DNA of 64,000 bases from JAHFTY01 sp964584785 (lineage in GTDB: Bacteria; Acidobacteriota; Terriglobia; 20CM-2-55-15), in assembly GCA_964584785.1 (NCBI GenBank), contig CAZPBY010000019.1:37149-101148 (forward strand), in the 5' to 3' direction. The notes beneath the pieces are model-generated. The model did not search any database. It was not told the origin of the DNA and saw only the letters and a program-made list of their open reading frames with translations. The first letter of the stretch is position 1; each line of letters starts with the position of its first letter. Shown here in pieces: positions 44,848 to 52,854 of this stretch. A program made the position numbers and the translations under genes.

Positions 44848-45405
44848 TCAGCTGAGAAGCTTTCTAAGTTTTTTCAGACACCGGAGCCGCGTAGGGCCGA
44901 TGCTCGCTACCGGTATACCTAGTTTTTTTGCAATCTCTTCGTACGTCCACTCTTCCGACGACGTATACAACAGTTCCATGAGCCGGCGGTTTCGCTCGGG
45001 TAGTGTGGCCAGAGCTCTTTCGAGCGTGTGCTCCCTTTCGATTTGAGCGAAGGCATCCGCCGCTTCGAAAACTTCCTCATCGAGAATCGGCTCGGTTGGT
45101 TTCGATGCCCGGAGGTGATCGCACGCCTTTCTTCGCGAGACCGTCGATACCCAGGCCGCAAGGCTCGTCGCGTTTTTCAGTTCGTGCAGCCGCTGATACA
45201 GCTCCAGGAAAACCTGCTGCAGAATGTCGGTCGCAATTTCGGGATCGCGGCAGATCTTGATGGCCACAGAGTAAATCAGCCGCTGGTACCGGCTGACGAG
45301 CTGCTTCCACGCGTCCTGGTCTCCGGCGATGCATCGACGGACGAGTTTCGCATCGGCGCTTTCGTCGATGATTTCAGCGATAACTTCTGCAGCGCGGACG
45401 GTCAT
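44848..45405 (-). CDS. ECF-type RNA polymerase sigma factor
   Basis: This 185-residue protein has sigma region 2 (LVSRYQRLIYSVAIKICRDP, DILQQVFLELYQRL) and region 4 (LPERNRRLMELLYTSSEEW, YEEIAKKLGIPVASI with the recognition helix, RLRCLKKLRKLL). I set the start at ATG 45405, which overlaps the GGDEF stop (ATGA); a longer frame upstream is a shadow of the GGDEF gene. No anti-sigma gene is directly adjacent, unlike the usual ECF layout. Instead a TPR-CHAT protease follows 2 bases later, suggesting that its release or activity is linked to proteolysis. Confidence 0.92.
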   Translation of the reverse strand: MTVRAAEVIAEIIDESADAKLVRRCIAGDQDAWKQLVSRYQRLIYSVAIKICRDPEIATDILQQVFLELYQRLHELKNATSLAAWVSTVSRRKACDHLRASKPTEPILDEEVFEAADAFAQIEREHTLERALATLPERNRRLMELLYTSSEEWTYEEIAKKLGIPVASIGPTRLRCLKKLRKLLS

Positions 45406-46256
45406 AGGGATGAGGCCTCCGCGCGGACGGAGAACAATCTGTGGTTCAGCCTGTTCTTGCCCTTTCGTTTTGCGGCATACATCAAACCGTCGGCGGTTTC
45501 GAGTGCCGCTTCCACCGACTCGGGAACTCTGTCGAACGTCGCGAGACCTACGGTGAACGTCACCGGCAAATTGGATCTTTTGAGTTCTGCGAGAATCTGC
45601 TTTTCGATTTGTCTCATGGCAACGGGCGCAAGGCTTTGCGTTGTGTCCACAAGAAGGATCGTGAACTCGTCGCCCCCTACACGTGCAACGATGTCGGACT
45701 TCCTCGTATTGTTTTGCAGGCAGGAACCGAACAATCGGAGCACTGCGTCTCCAGCCGCATGTCCGAGACTGTCGTTCACACGCTTGAAATCGTCGATGTC
45801 CAGATAGGCGATGCTGATGCCTTTCCCCATCCGGTCGCATCGATTGAACTCACGACCAGCCAACTCCGCGAAGCCCCGGACGTTCGCCAGACCGGTCAGA
45901 TAGTCGGTCTGCACGCATTGAAGCAGCGTGGAAAGCTCTGCTAATGTGAACGCGACGATCAAGAAAAACCCCAGACGAACAAGTGCATTCCAGAACGGTA
46001 TAGCCGGATTCGAATAAACGTGACCGGCTGCCCAATCGGCACCCAGCCACACGGCTGCGCTGGCACACGAGATGACGAATCCCGCGGACTTTCCCAGACG
46101 CCAGGTCACTAATGCAATGGGAAAGAGGTAGAACAGCGAGAGGGCGATCTCGGAGCCTGTAACCAGATCGACCATTCCGATGACTCCTACCATCAGAACG
46201 GCAGCGGTCAGGACGAATGATCTCGACCGTGCGACGAGGTAATCACCGAACGTCAT
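45402..46256 (-). CDS. Membrane-bound diguanylate cyclase (GGDEF)
   Basis: This 284-residue protein has about five hydrophobic helices in the first 120 residues (SFVLTAAVLMVGVIGMVDLV onward) and a GGDEF domain with DYLTGLANVRGF, AYLDIDDFKRVND, the active-site motif RVGGDEFTIL, and a C-terminal ADGLMYAAKRKGKNR. It should make c-di-GMP from GTP. An RxxD inhibitory site was not recognised. ATG 46256 is chosen because the helix bundle starts just after it; an in-frame start at 46421 would add 55 hydrophilic residues. It is the first gene of the sigma-CHAT operon and the counterpart of the HD-GYP protein encoded at 38690. Confidence 0.9.
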   Translation of the reverse strand: MTFGDYLVARSRSFVLTAAVLMVGVIGMVDLVTGSEIALSLFYLFPIALVTWRLGKSAGFVISCASAAVWLGADWAAGHVYSNPAIPFWNALVRLGFFLIVAFTLAELSTLLQCVQTDYLTGLANVRGFAELAGREFNRCDRMGKGISIAYLDIDDFKRVNDSLGHAAGDAVLRLFGSCLQNNTRKSDIVARVGGDEFTILLVDTTQSLAPVAMRQIEKQILAELKRSNLPVTFTVGLATFDRVPESVEAALETADGLMYAAKRKGKNRLNHRLFSVRAEASSL

Positions 46257-46628
46257 GATCAAGCGTGAAACCGTGCTGCTTGAAACAGGCGCGAAATGGT
46301 GCGTCAAACGCGGGTGCCATTTCGTCCGCGCATGCTCTGCCTTGTTATCCAGCCGCATTCGCGCATCCTGCGTCTGTTTGGAGCTCGATTTGTGGCGAAA
46401 ACCCGTCGAATCCAAAGCCATCGTTACCTCATCCTAAGGTTGAACGCTGGCCCATTCTCGGTTGGGGTCACGCACGACTCAATAAAAATAACTGAAAAAC
46501 GTGAAACACACGCTGCGAGCCGGCCATACCGGGAAACTGGGCCGGGAAGACCAGGCCACTAGCCCGAATTTCCGCTTCCAATCTCATAGAAACTACTAAG
46601 ATAAGAACGCCGCGAGGAGGATGGACAT
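46257..46628. other. Intergenic region without a recognised element
   Basis: This 372-base gap separates the leftward GGDEF operon from the rightward cytochrome c/propeller gene and must contain both promoters. I see no palindrome, repeat or RNA. Part of it may code for an extended N-terminus of the GGDEF protein if the start at 46421 is used. Confidence 0.4.
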
Positions 46629-48005
46629 ATGGCCGTGATTGGTTTCGTGTGGTTTTCTTTGGTGTTGTGGTCCCAACAGCCGGCGGCATCGCCGGCCCCG
46701 CTCGATTTCGAGTTTTTCAAAACGCGTATCCAGCCAATCTTCACGACGAAACGTGCCGGCAATGCACGGTGTATTTCGTGTCATGCGACCGGCACGCCCA
46801 TGCGCTTACAGCCGCTGGTTGCGGGAAGCGCGACGTGGAGCGACGAAGAATCGAGAAAGAACTTCGATGTCGTCCGGCAGCGTGTTGTCCCTGGAAGTCC
46901 GGAAAAGAGTCGACTGCTGCTCCATCCTTTGGCCGCAGAGGCCGGCGGTGATGAGCATCACGATGGGGGCAAGCACTGGAAGTCCAGGGAAGACCCGGAA
47001 TGGCAGACTCTCGCGGCCTGGGTTCGCGGCGAGACTCTGAACACGAAGGTCGCGGCCGGCGGAAAAGTGCGCATCATTCAGACCAACAGCGCCGGTGACA
47101 ACGTCCACATCATCGATCCGTCGACCAACAAAGTGGTGGGCGAAATCTCGGGCATTGAAGTCGGCCATGGCGCTGCGGCGTCACCGGACGGCAGCCGCAT
47201 TTACATCAGTAACGAAGCGGACAGCACACTCGACGTCGTCGACGGGAAAACGCTGCGCGTGACCAGCAAGGTTCCGCTAAGCGGCCATCCGAACAATATT
47301 GCCGCGAGCCGCGACGGGCGCCGCGTTTATGTCGCCATCTCGCAGGCGCCCGGCGCCGTCGATGTGATCGATACGGCGTTGTTGAAGCGCGTCAAGAGCA
47401 TTCCTGTCAAAGGCGCTGTGCACAACGCGTATGTCACCCCTGACGGCAAATTTGTCGTCGCGGGATCCATCGCCGGAAAGAACATCACCGTCATTGATGC
47501 TGTGTCCGAGGAACCACTCTGGGTCAAGGACTTCGACCTCGGCGTGCGGCCCATCACGTTTGAAAAGAATGCCGACGGTTCGACGAAACGAATGTTCGTC
47601 CAGCTTTCGGGTTTCAACGGATTTGCCGCCGTCGATTTCGTGAGCCATCTGGAAACGGCGCGTATCAAGCTTCCGCCAATCACGCCGGGCAAAAAAGAAG
47701 TACTCGAAGGCGGCAACGATTCGCATGGGCTTGCCGTGACGTCGGATGGAAAAACTCTCGTGGTCAACAGCAGGCTGAACAGTGCCGTTTATATGTACTC
47801 ATTGCCGGACTTGAAGCTTCTTGGATCAGTCGATGTCGGTACGGCGCCGGATTGGGTAACGCTGACGCCCGACGGCAAGACGGCCTATGTCGCCAATGCG
47901 GGATCAAACAACGTGTCGGTTGTGGATATCGCGTCGAGGAAGGAGATCACGAGGATTCCTGTCGGCCAGGTCCCGAAACGCAACATCACGGCGATGCTGC
48001 CTTGA
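46629..48005 (+). CDS. Cytochrome c-like domain fused to a YVTN beta-propeller
   Basis: This 458-residue protein has an N-terminal hydrophobic segment (residues 3-16), one heme c site CISCHATG (Cys48, Cys51, His52) in a planctomycete-cytochrome-C-like domain (residues 25-125), and a beta-propeller of YVTN-type repeats: NVHIIDPSTNKVVGEI, RIYISNEADSTLDVVD, RRVYVAISQAPGAVDVID and TAYVANAGSNNVSVVDIASRKEI. It should be periplasmic. Such fusions are common in Acidobacteria and Planctomycetes and may move electrons or sense redox state; the partner is unknown. GAGGAGG lies 10 bases before the ATG. It ends just before the convergent DUF2182 gene. Confidence 0.85.
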   Translation: MAVIGFVWFSLVLWSQQPAASPAPLDFEFFKTRIQPIFTTKRAGNARCISCHATGTPMRLQPLVAGSATWSDEESRKNFDVVRQRVVPGSPEKSRLLLHPLAAEAGGDEHHDGGKHWKSREDPEWQTLAAWVRGETLNTKVAAGGKVRIIQTNSAGDNVHIIDPSTNKVVGEISGIEVGHGAAASPDGSRIYISNEADSTLDVVDGKTLRVTSKVPLSGHPNNIAASRDGRRVYVAISQAPGAVDVIDTALLKRVKSIPVKGAVHNAYVTPDGKFVVAGSIAGKNITVIDAVSEEPLWVKDFDLGVRPITFEKNADGSTKRMFVQLSGFNGFAAVDFVSHLETARIKLPPITPGKKEVLEGGNDSHGLAVTSDGKTLVVNSRLNSAVYMYSLPDLKLLGSVDVGTAPDWVTLTPDGKTAYVANAGSNNVSVVDIASRKEITRIPVGQVPKRNITAMLP

Positions 48006-48026
48006 TCTAAAAGGTCTCGTTAGGAG

Positions 48027-48758
48027 CTAGGCTGCGCGGATCCTGAAAATCACTCCTGCAGCGATTAGAGCGACGCCAAGGGGCACGCTGACGCGTTTTC
48101 CCCATGGTGCGTTCTTCTCCACAGTCATGATCGTGCCAAGAACCAGCATCCACAGGATGTGCGCGTTCACGGAAAGAAACATCAGGAGCATGAGAGACCA
48201 GCAGCATCCAATACAGAAGATCCCGTGATGGACGCCCAGAGCAAACGATTCCGCCAGATCATTCTTTCCGTGCCAGTGTGATGTGATGAAGCTGAACGGA
48301 GAGCGGCATTTCTGAAGGCAGTGATACTTCAGCGGTGTGAACTGATAAACTCCGCTCAGAACGAGCAGGCCGGCCTGAAAGTTGGGACCCTGCATGAACC
48401 GGCTGAGTTCATACACACCAACGAGAGCTATGAAACCGAAAATCGTCCAGATCGATAGATAGCCCGCAACGCAAATCGCCGTCAGCCAGAACTGTAATTC
48501 CCGGCCGTTCACGATGCGATGAAACATCGCCAACAGAGGAAAAGAGGTTGGAAGCATCATCGCGACGGTCATCAACATCCATCCGAACGCGAAGAGCAGA
48601 GACGAACCGACTCCGGAAAACACGAAGGGGGCCATCGCCGGATGATGCCAATGCAATCCATACGGCGTTTGGCCCCAGGCCCAGAGAGCGGCCCAGGCGA
48701 GCACGATGAATCCAGTTAGCAGAACGACTCGGAGTCGTTGCTCGCTGAGCACAATCAT
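48027..48758 (-). CDS. DUF2182 polytopic membrane protein
   Basis: This 243-residue protein has about six membrane helices and the DUF2182 signature residues: GWMLMTVAMMLPTSFPL, QFTPLKYHCLQKCRSP and GIFCIGCCWSLMLLMF. The conserved Cys, His and Met residues in or near helices suggest metal handling, which is the family annotation, not a shown function. It lies 3 bases after the DUF1326 gene; the two families very often occur together, supporting a shared job in the membrane and cytoplasm. Length is normal. Confidence 0.9.
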   Translation of the reverse strand: MIVLSEQRLRVVLLTGFIVLAWAALWAWGQTPYGLHWHHPAMAPFVFSGVGSSLLFAFGWMLMTVAMMLPTSFPLLAMFHRIVNGRELQFWLTAICVAGYLSIWTIFGFIALVGVYELSRFMQGPNFQAGLLVLSGVYQFTPLKYHCLQKCRSPFSFITSHWHGKNDLAESFALGVHHGIFCIGCCWSLMLLMFLSVNAHILWMLVLGTIMTVEKNAPWGKRVSVPLGVALIAAGVIFRIRAA

Positions 48759-48761
48759 CGA

Positions 48762-49364
48762 TCAACCTTCGAATCGAAAACTTCCCTGCACCGCGTTGTG
48801 GCCGGTAATTTCAAAATTGAATCCAAGTTCCGGGATCGCGGTTTTATATCTGCTGGCCTTGCCGACATAAGCCGGAGAGCCCGGTATCGTTGTAAAGATG
48901 CTGTCATGGAGCGCAGTCGACTGCCCAGTCGCGCCCACGAAGGGTTGCATTTCGGCCTCGACTTGATTGCCGATCTTCAGGGTTCCCTTGACGCCTTCAA
49001 CGTCAAATCGAATCGGTACGCGCTGCACGGCGACGACTTCACCGATCAGCTTGGCGAGATCGGCGCAGGGACCGCCGAGTTTGCCGGACCACACCTGAAG
49101 TATCGCATCCTGCTGTTGTTGAGTTGCGCCGTCGTCGACGAAGATTTTCACTTTCCAGTTGCCCTTGAGAATGTTCCCCGGAATATGGCAGAGCGCAGCA
49201 ATGGTTCGTCCGGAAACATCGAGACCATTAATCATTCCAGCGTCAATCCGCCACGACAGGCAGCCTTTGCAGGTTCCGCCGTCCGGATCCTCACCGACCC
49301 AGCACGGGCACAATGTCTTGCACGTGCATACTTCAAGCAGGCGTCCTTTGACCATGTAGCCCAT
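48762..49364 (-). CDS. DUF1326 Cys-rich protein
   Basis: This 200-residue protein begins with CTCKTLCPCWVGEDPDG followed by CKGCLSW, giving a cluster of six Cys in the first 38 residues, typical of DUF1326. The rest is a soluble beta-rich domain with no signal peptide. A perfect AGGAGGTGA stands 4 bases before the ATG. It is translated with the DUF2182 membrane protein. A metal-binding or delivery role is likely by its cysteines and partner, but the substrate is unknown. Confidence 0.88.
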   Translation of the reverse strand: MGYMVKGRLLEVCTCKTLCPCWVGEDPDGGTCKGCLSWRIDAGMINGLDVSGRTIAALCHIPGNILKGNWKVKIFVDDGATQQQQDAILQVWSGKLGGPCADLAKLIGEVVAVQRVPIRFDVEGVKGTLKIGNQVEAEMQPFVGATGQSTALHDSIFTTIPGSPAYVGKASRYKTAIPELGFNFEITGHNAVQGSFRFEG

Positions 49365-49463
49365 TTCGTCACCTCCTAAAACTCGATACTGATGTGAATG
49401 GTTGGAGGCTTGTGAATCTATACCCCATCGATCAGCGAGGTCAAACGGGAAGGCCGAGGGACT

Positions 49464-49578
49464 GAGGAAATCCGAAATTGGACTTCAGGCTAGAGCCAAC
49501 CACGAGGCGGCGCGGCTCAGTTCAATTTCAAGTTTGTGTTGTTCGGATTGGAAATTCACTTCGTCCAATCTCGGAATT
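49464..49578. repeat. Degraded R1 inverted-repeat element, copy c
   Basis: The right half has the family's TTCAATTT, TTTGTGTT, TTCGGATTGG and ATTCACTTCGTCCAAT blocks in the same order as copies a and b. The left half keeps only AAATCCGAAATTGGACTTCA. Both GGAATTTAGAAA ends are mutated. It lies between the divergent start of the DUF1326 gene and the stop of the VWFA gene. Assignment rests on block order and position, so limits are approximate. Confidence 0.65.
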
Positions 49579-49587
49579 CTTACTTCT

Positions 49588-50457
49588 TTATTCCGTAGGC
49601 GCGAAGTAGCCGTCTCGGGCGCGAATCTGCAGTTTGGGCATACCCGGTGGAGAATTCACCTTCAGTCGGACCTTCCGGTACTTGCCATCTTTGTTGCCGT
49701 TGGTGGATGTGTAGCCGATCACGTACTGGCTCTTCAGCTCTTCGGCGATTTTCTCGCAAATGTCCTGGAGATCATTCACGTTTCCCCGGAACGAATGACC
49801 GCCGGTGATGTCGGAGAGTTCGCTGACCAGCGCGCGTCCGAGGTCGATGGAAAAAATCTGGGCATCGGTTTCGCGAGCGAATTCGTGGATGTCGCCGCGG
49901 CTGTAGCGGCTGTGATTGTCTTCGCCGTCGGTGATGAGCAGAAGCGCCTTCTTGGGATTGCTTCCCTTTCGAACCTTCGAAAGGCCCAGATACACGGCAT
50001 CGTACAACGCGGTGGATCCTCCGGGCGGAGCGAAAGCCAGATGGTTGCGCAGGCGGCTGACGTCCGTCGTGAAATCCTCTGTGACTTTTGCGTGATTGTT
50101 GAACTCAACCAGAAAGTATTCGTCTTCCTTAGTGCCGGTCTCCAGAAACGTTTGAGCAGCCTCGCGCGCGAGTGCGATCTTGTTCTGCATGCTGTGACTG
50201 ATGTCAAAGACGATGCCGAGGCTGAGCGGCTGCTCCTCCGTCGAGAAGTATTGGATGTCTTGCTCGACCTTATCCTCGTAGACCTGAAAATCCGACGCCT
50301 TCAGATCCGTGATGAGCCGGTTATCCGGACCGGTCACGGTCGCATTGACCATCACCATATTGACGTCGACTTTTAGGGTTTTCTGTTCCTGCGCGATGAT
50401 TCCTGCGGCTGAAAGAAGGGGTAAAACTACAAAGAAAAGCGCGAATCTCCTATCCAC
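49588..50457 (-). CDS. VWFA-domain protein of the acidobacterial type
   Basis: This protein of about 289 residues has a signal peptide and then VDVNMVMVNATVTGPDNRLI, a stretch typical of the acidobacterial VWFA family (TIGR03436 type), and a von Willebrand A domain with the MIDAS motif DISHSM, the metal residue region GGSTALYDAV and LLLITDGEDNHS. The tail ends KLQIRARDGYFAP. The VWFA fold binds proteins through a metal. The start is uncertain: I chose GTG 50457, which begins the signal peptide; GTG 50508 is possible and no clear ribosome-binding site supports either. It overlaps the upstream stress-protein gene by about 31 bases. Confidence 0.88.
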   Translation of the reverse strand: MDRRFALFFVVLPLLSAAGIIAQEQKTLKVDVNMVMVNATVTGPDNRLITDLKASDFQVYEDKVEQDIQYFSTEEQPLSLGIVFDISHSMQNKIALAREAAQTFLETGTKEDEYFLVEFNNHAKVTEDFTTDVSRLRNHLAFAPPGGSTALYDAVYLGLSKVRKGSNPKKALLLITDGEDNHSRYSRGDIHEFARETDAQIFSIDLGRALVSELSDITGGHSFRGNVNDLQDICEKIAEELKSQYVIGYTSTNGNKDGKYRKVRLKVNSPPGMPKLQIRARDGYFAPTE

Positions 50458-50735
50458 GGTGCGGACACTATCACTCCACACCGATGATTGCAAGAGGCAC
50501 AAAACCACGCCAGTCGTGGCTTTCCGCCCAGGACGAATGTCCTATGCAGCGCGGCGGAAACTGCCGCCGCTGAGGCGTACCAACCTGCGGCGCGTCCGAT
50601 CACGCCGGCAACCATGGCGCCGGCGATACCGACCAACATCGTGACGAGGATGCCGCCTGGATCGCGGCCCGGCATCCGAAGTTTGGCAATCGCCCCGACA
50701 ATAAGACCGACGACGATCATTGAAATGATGGCCAT
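50427..50735 (-). CDS. GlsB/YeaQ/YmgE-type small membrane protein with divergent C-terminus
   Basis: This protein of 102 residues starts MAIISMIVVGLIVGAIAKLR and continues PGRDPGGILVTMLVGIAGAMVAGVIG, the transglycosylase-associated (GlsB/YeaQ/YmgE, PF04226) pattern with two membrane helices. The usual third helix after GWY is missing. In its place about 45 residues rich in Cys and Trp run into the VWFA gene region, so the end may be altered by a frameshift or deletion. The family is linked to envelope stress. I am sure of the first 57 residues only. Confidence 0.7.
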   Translation of the reverse strand: MAIISMIVVGLIVGAIAKLRMPGRDPGGILVTMLVGIAGAMVAGVIGRAAGWYASAAAVSAALHRTFVLGGKPRLAWFCASCNHRCGVIVSAPWIGDSRFSL

Positions 50736-50912
50736 AGTCCAGGTTCCTTTCATCGATGAGAATGATGGGTATTCGACCACCCACATTTCATCGGTGCAGG
50801 CTCTGTTCCAAGAGCAACTGGACCGGCATCCGTCGGGAAGCCGGGACTTTCGAAAATTTGTGATTCGTCCTGAAGAGCCTTCCTGGCAGGTTCCTGGCAA
50901 AGCGGGTATTTA

Positions 50913-50996
50913 TTACCAGACGCGTTCCATCGTCGAAACAAAGTAAACGGCAAGGAAAACAACCGTTATTACCACTCCCGCAGTCACGAGTCGCAT
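50913..50996 (-). CDS. 27-residue single-helix membrane peptide
   Basis: A very short frame starts MRLVTAGVVITVVFLAVYF and ends VSTMERVW. It encodes one membrane helix with a basic N-terminus, and is preceded by AAGGAGG 7 bases before the ATG, a ribosome-binding site stronger than most in the window. The size and shape fit small stress-linked membrane peptides. It lies upstream of the YeaQ-type gene in the same direction, 177 bases away. No homologue can be named; a longer in-frame start at 51116 seems less likely. Confidence 0.55.
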   Translation of the reverse strand: MRLVTAGVVITVVFLAVYFVSTMERVW

Positions 50997-51154
50997 GACT
51001 AAATCCTCCTTGTGCTGGCGTTCCGATCGATCGCTGGACCTATAGCACGTCGCCCGCCAGCGCCGCAACGTCATGAAAGGAAGGAGACTTGGCAGACCAG
51101 TACTTTTGTCCTTCAATCAAGTTTGTTACACAACGAAACCGGTTATGTAACGGG

Positions 51155-52780
51155 TTACAACGTTGAAGAATCAGGGAGGAACTTCGGGGGACGACGGTGC
51201 TTCGTGGCCTGTTCGAAAGCAAAGGCGATCTTGATCAGGACCGGCTCGCTCCACGCCCTGCCATAGAACGAAATGCCGATGGGCAGGCCGCCGACGAATC
51301 CGCACGGAACCGTGATGTTCGGATAGCCTGCGATTGCGGGCCCGGTCGAACTGCCTCCAACGAAATGGTCCCCGTTGATGTGATCCGTCGTCCAGGCAGG
51401 CCCGTTGGCGGGCGCGATGATCGCATCCAGCTTGTTCTTGGCCATCACCGTATCGATTCCCTGACCGCGGGTGAGCTGCTGGCTCTTTTTCAGCGCCGCC
51501 AAATAGGCGGCATCGGTTAGCGGGCCCTTCTCCTGGGCCTGTGTGAACAATTCCTGGCCGAAGTAGATGAGTTCGGTGTCCGCGTTCTTTTCGTTGAAGT
51601 CGATGACGTCCTTCAAAGTCTTCACCGGCGCGGCGGGTCCGAGCGATGCGAGGTATGCATTCAGATCCGCCTTCAGTTCGAAAAGAAGCACGGTAATCTC
51701 GGTATTCTCCAACTGCTTCAGGCTGTCGATGTTGGTCGGATCGATGACCTCCGCTCCACCCTTCTTTAAAACATCGATCGCATCGGTCATCAGTTTGTCG
51801 ACTCGAGAACTGAATCCGAAATCGGAACGCGAAACGCCGATGCGCATCCCTTTCAAACCGTTCGGATCGAGAGACTGCGTATAGTCGGTCAGGGACTTTC
51901 CCTGGCTGGCATTGGTCGCGCTGTCGCGAGGATCAACGCCGGTCAGGGCGCCAAGCAGAATCGCGGCATCGGCGACCGTGCGGCACATGGGACCTGCAGT
52001 ATCCTGGCTGTGCGAAATCGGAATGACTCCGGCGCGGCTGACAAGTCCGACCGTGGGCTTGATACCGACGATGCCGCACGTGCTCGATGGACACACGATC
52101 GACCCGTCGGTCTCCGTTCCGATCGTCAGGGCCGCAAGATTCGCCGATGCCGCCGCGCCTGATCCCGAACTCGAACCGCAGGGATTTCGATCGAGGACGT
52201 ACGGATTCCGGCATTGCCCACCGCGCGCGCTCCATCCGCTCGACGAATGATTCGATCGAATGTTGGCCCACTCGCTAAGATTGGCTTTGCCGAGAATGAG
52301 CGCGCCGGCTTCGCGCAGTTTCTTCGCGACGAACGAATCCTGGCCCGGAACCGAACCCTTGAGCGCCAGCGATCCTGCGGTGGTGGTCATCTTGTCGGAG
52401 GTGGCGATGTTGTCCTTGATCAAAACGGGAATGCCGTGCAACGGACCGCGCGGTCCTTTGGACTTGCGCTCCGCGTCAAGCGCGTCTGCAATCTGAAGCA
52501 CGTCCGGATTCGTTTCGATCACCGAATGCAGGGACGGCCCCTGCTTGTCCAGCGATTCGATGCGTCGTAAATACGATTCCGTAATCGATCGCGCGGTGTA
52601 CTTGCCCGACTTCATGCCGTCCTGCAGCGTCGCCACCGTGGCTTCTTCCAGTTCAAACGACGCGACCGTGTTGGCGGCGGACGCCGTCTTCTGATCCGGC
52701 TGCGGCTCGGGACGCGAGCATCCGGCGACGCCGATACTTCCGGCAACCAATGAGTAACCAAGAAAGCGTCTTCGATTCAT
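51155..52780 (-). CDS. Amidase-signature lipoprotein
   Basis: This 541-residue enzyme has a twin-Arg-like start RRRFLGYSLVAGSIGVAGC with lipobox Cys21, so it is likely exported and lipid-anchored. The amidase-signature triad is Lys122 (LIKDN), cis-Ser204 (CGSSSG) and Ser227 (ETDGSI). It hydrolyses an amide bond, with unknown substrate. Its closest recognisable group is the enantioselective-amidase / peptide-amidase branch, not GatA. It is related in family to the amidase at 20657 but the two differ in length and leader. The start at ATG 52780 places the signal peptide at the terminus; ATG 52825 would bury it. Confidence 0.9.
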   Translation of the reverse strand: MNRRRFLGYSLVAGSIGVAGCSRPEPQPDQKTASAANTVASFELEEATVATLQDGMKSGKYTARSITESYLRRIESLDKQGPSLHSVIETNPDVLQIADALDAERKSKGPRGPLHGIPVLIKDNIATSDKMTTTAGSLALKGSVPGQDSFVAKKLREAGALILGKANLSEWANIRSNHSSSGWSARGGQCRNPYVLDRNPCGSSSGSGAAASANLAALTIGTETDGSIVCPSSTCGIVGIKPTVGLVSRAGVIPISHSQDTAGPMCRTVADAAILLGALTGVDPRDSATNASQGKSLTDYTQSLDPNGLKGMRIGVSRSDFGFSSRVDKLMTDAIDVLKKGGAEVIDPTNIDSLKQLENTEITVLLFELKADLNAYLASLGPAAPVKTLKDVIDFNEKNADTELIYFGQELFTQAQEKGPLTDAAYLAALKKSQQLTRGQGIDTVMAKNKLDAIIAPANGPAWTTDHINGDHFVGGSSTGPAIAGYPNITVPCGFVGGLPIGISFYGRAWSEPVLIKIAFAFEQATKHRRPPKFLPDSSTL

Positions 52781-52854
52781 GCGCGAAATTATGCTTAGAA
52801 AACTGAGGAACTGAACGAAGTGCAAAGCACCCCGTTCAATTCTTAATTCGTCAC

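Noticed and set aside
44848..45840. Longer 330-residue version of the ECF sigma factor
   Set aside because: The extra 145 residues are a shadow of the GGDEF gene; the start at 45405 gives a normal ECF length and an ATGA overlap.
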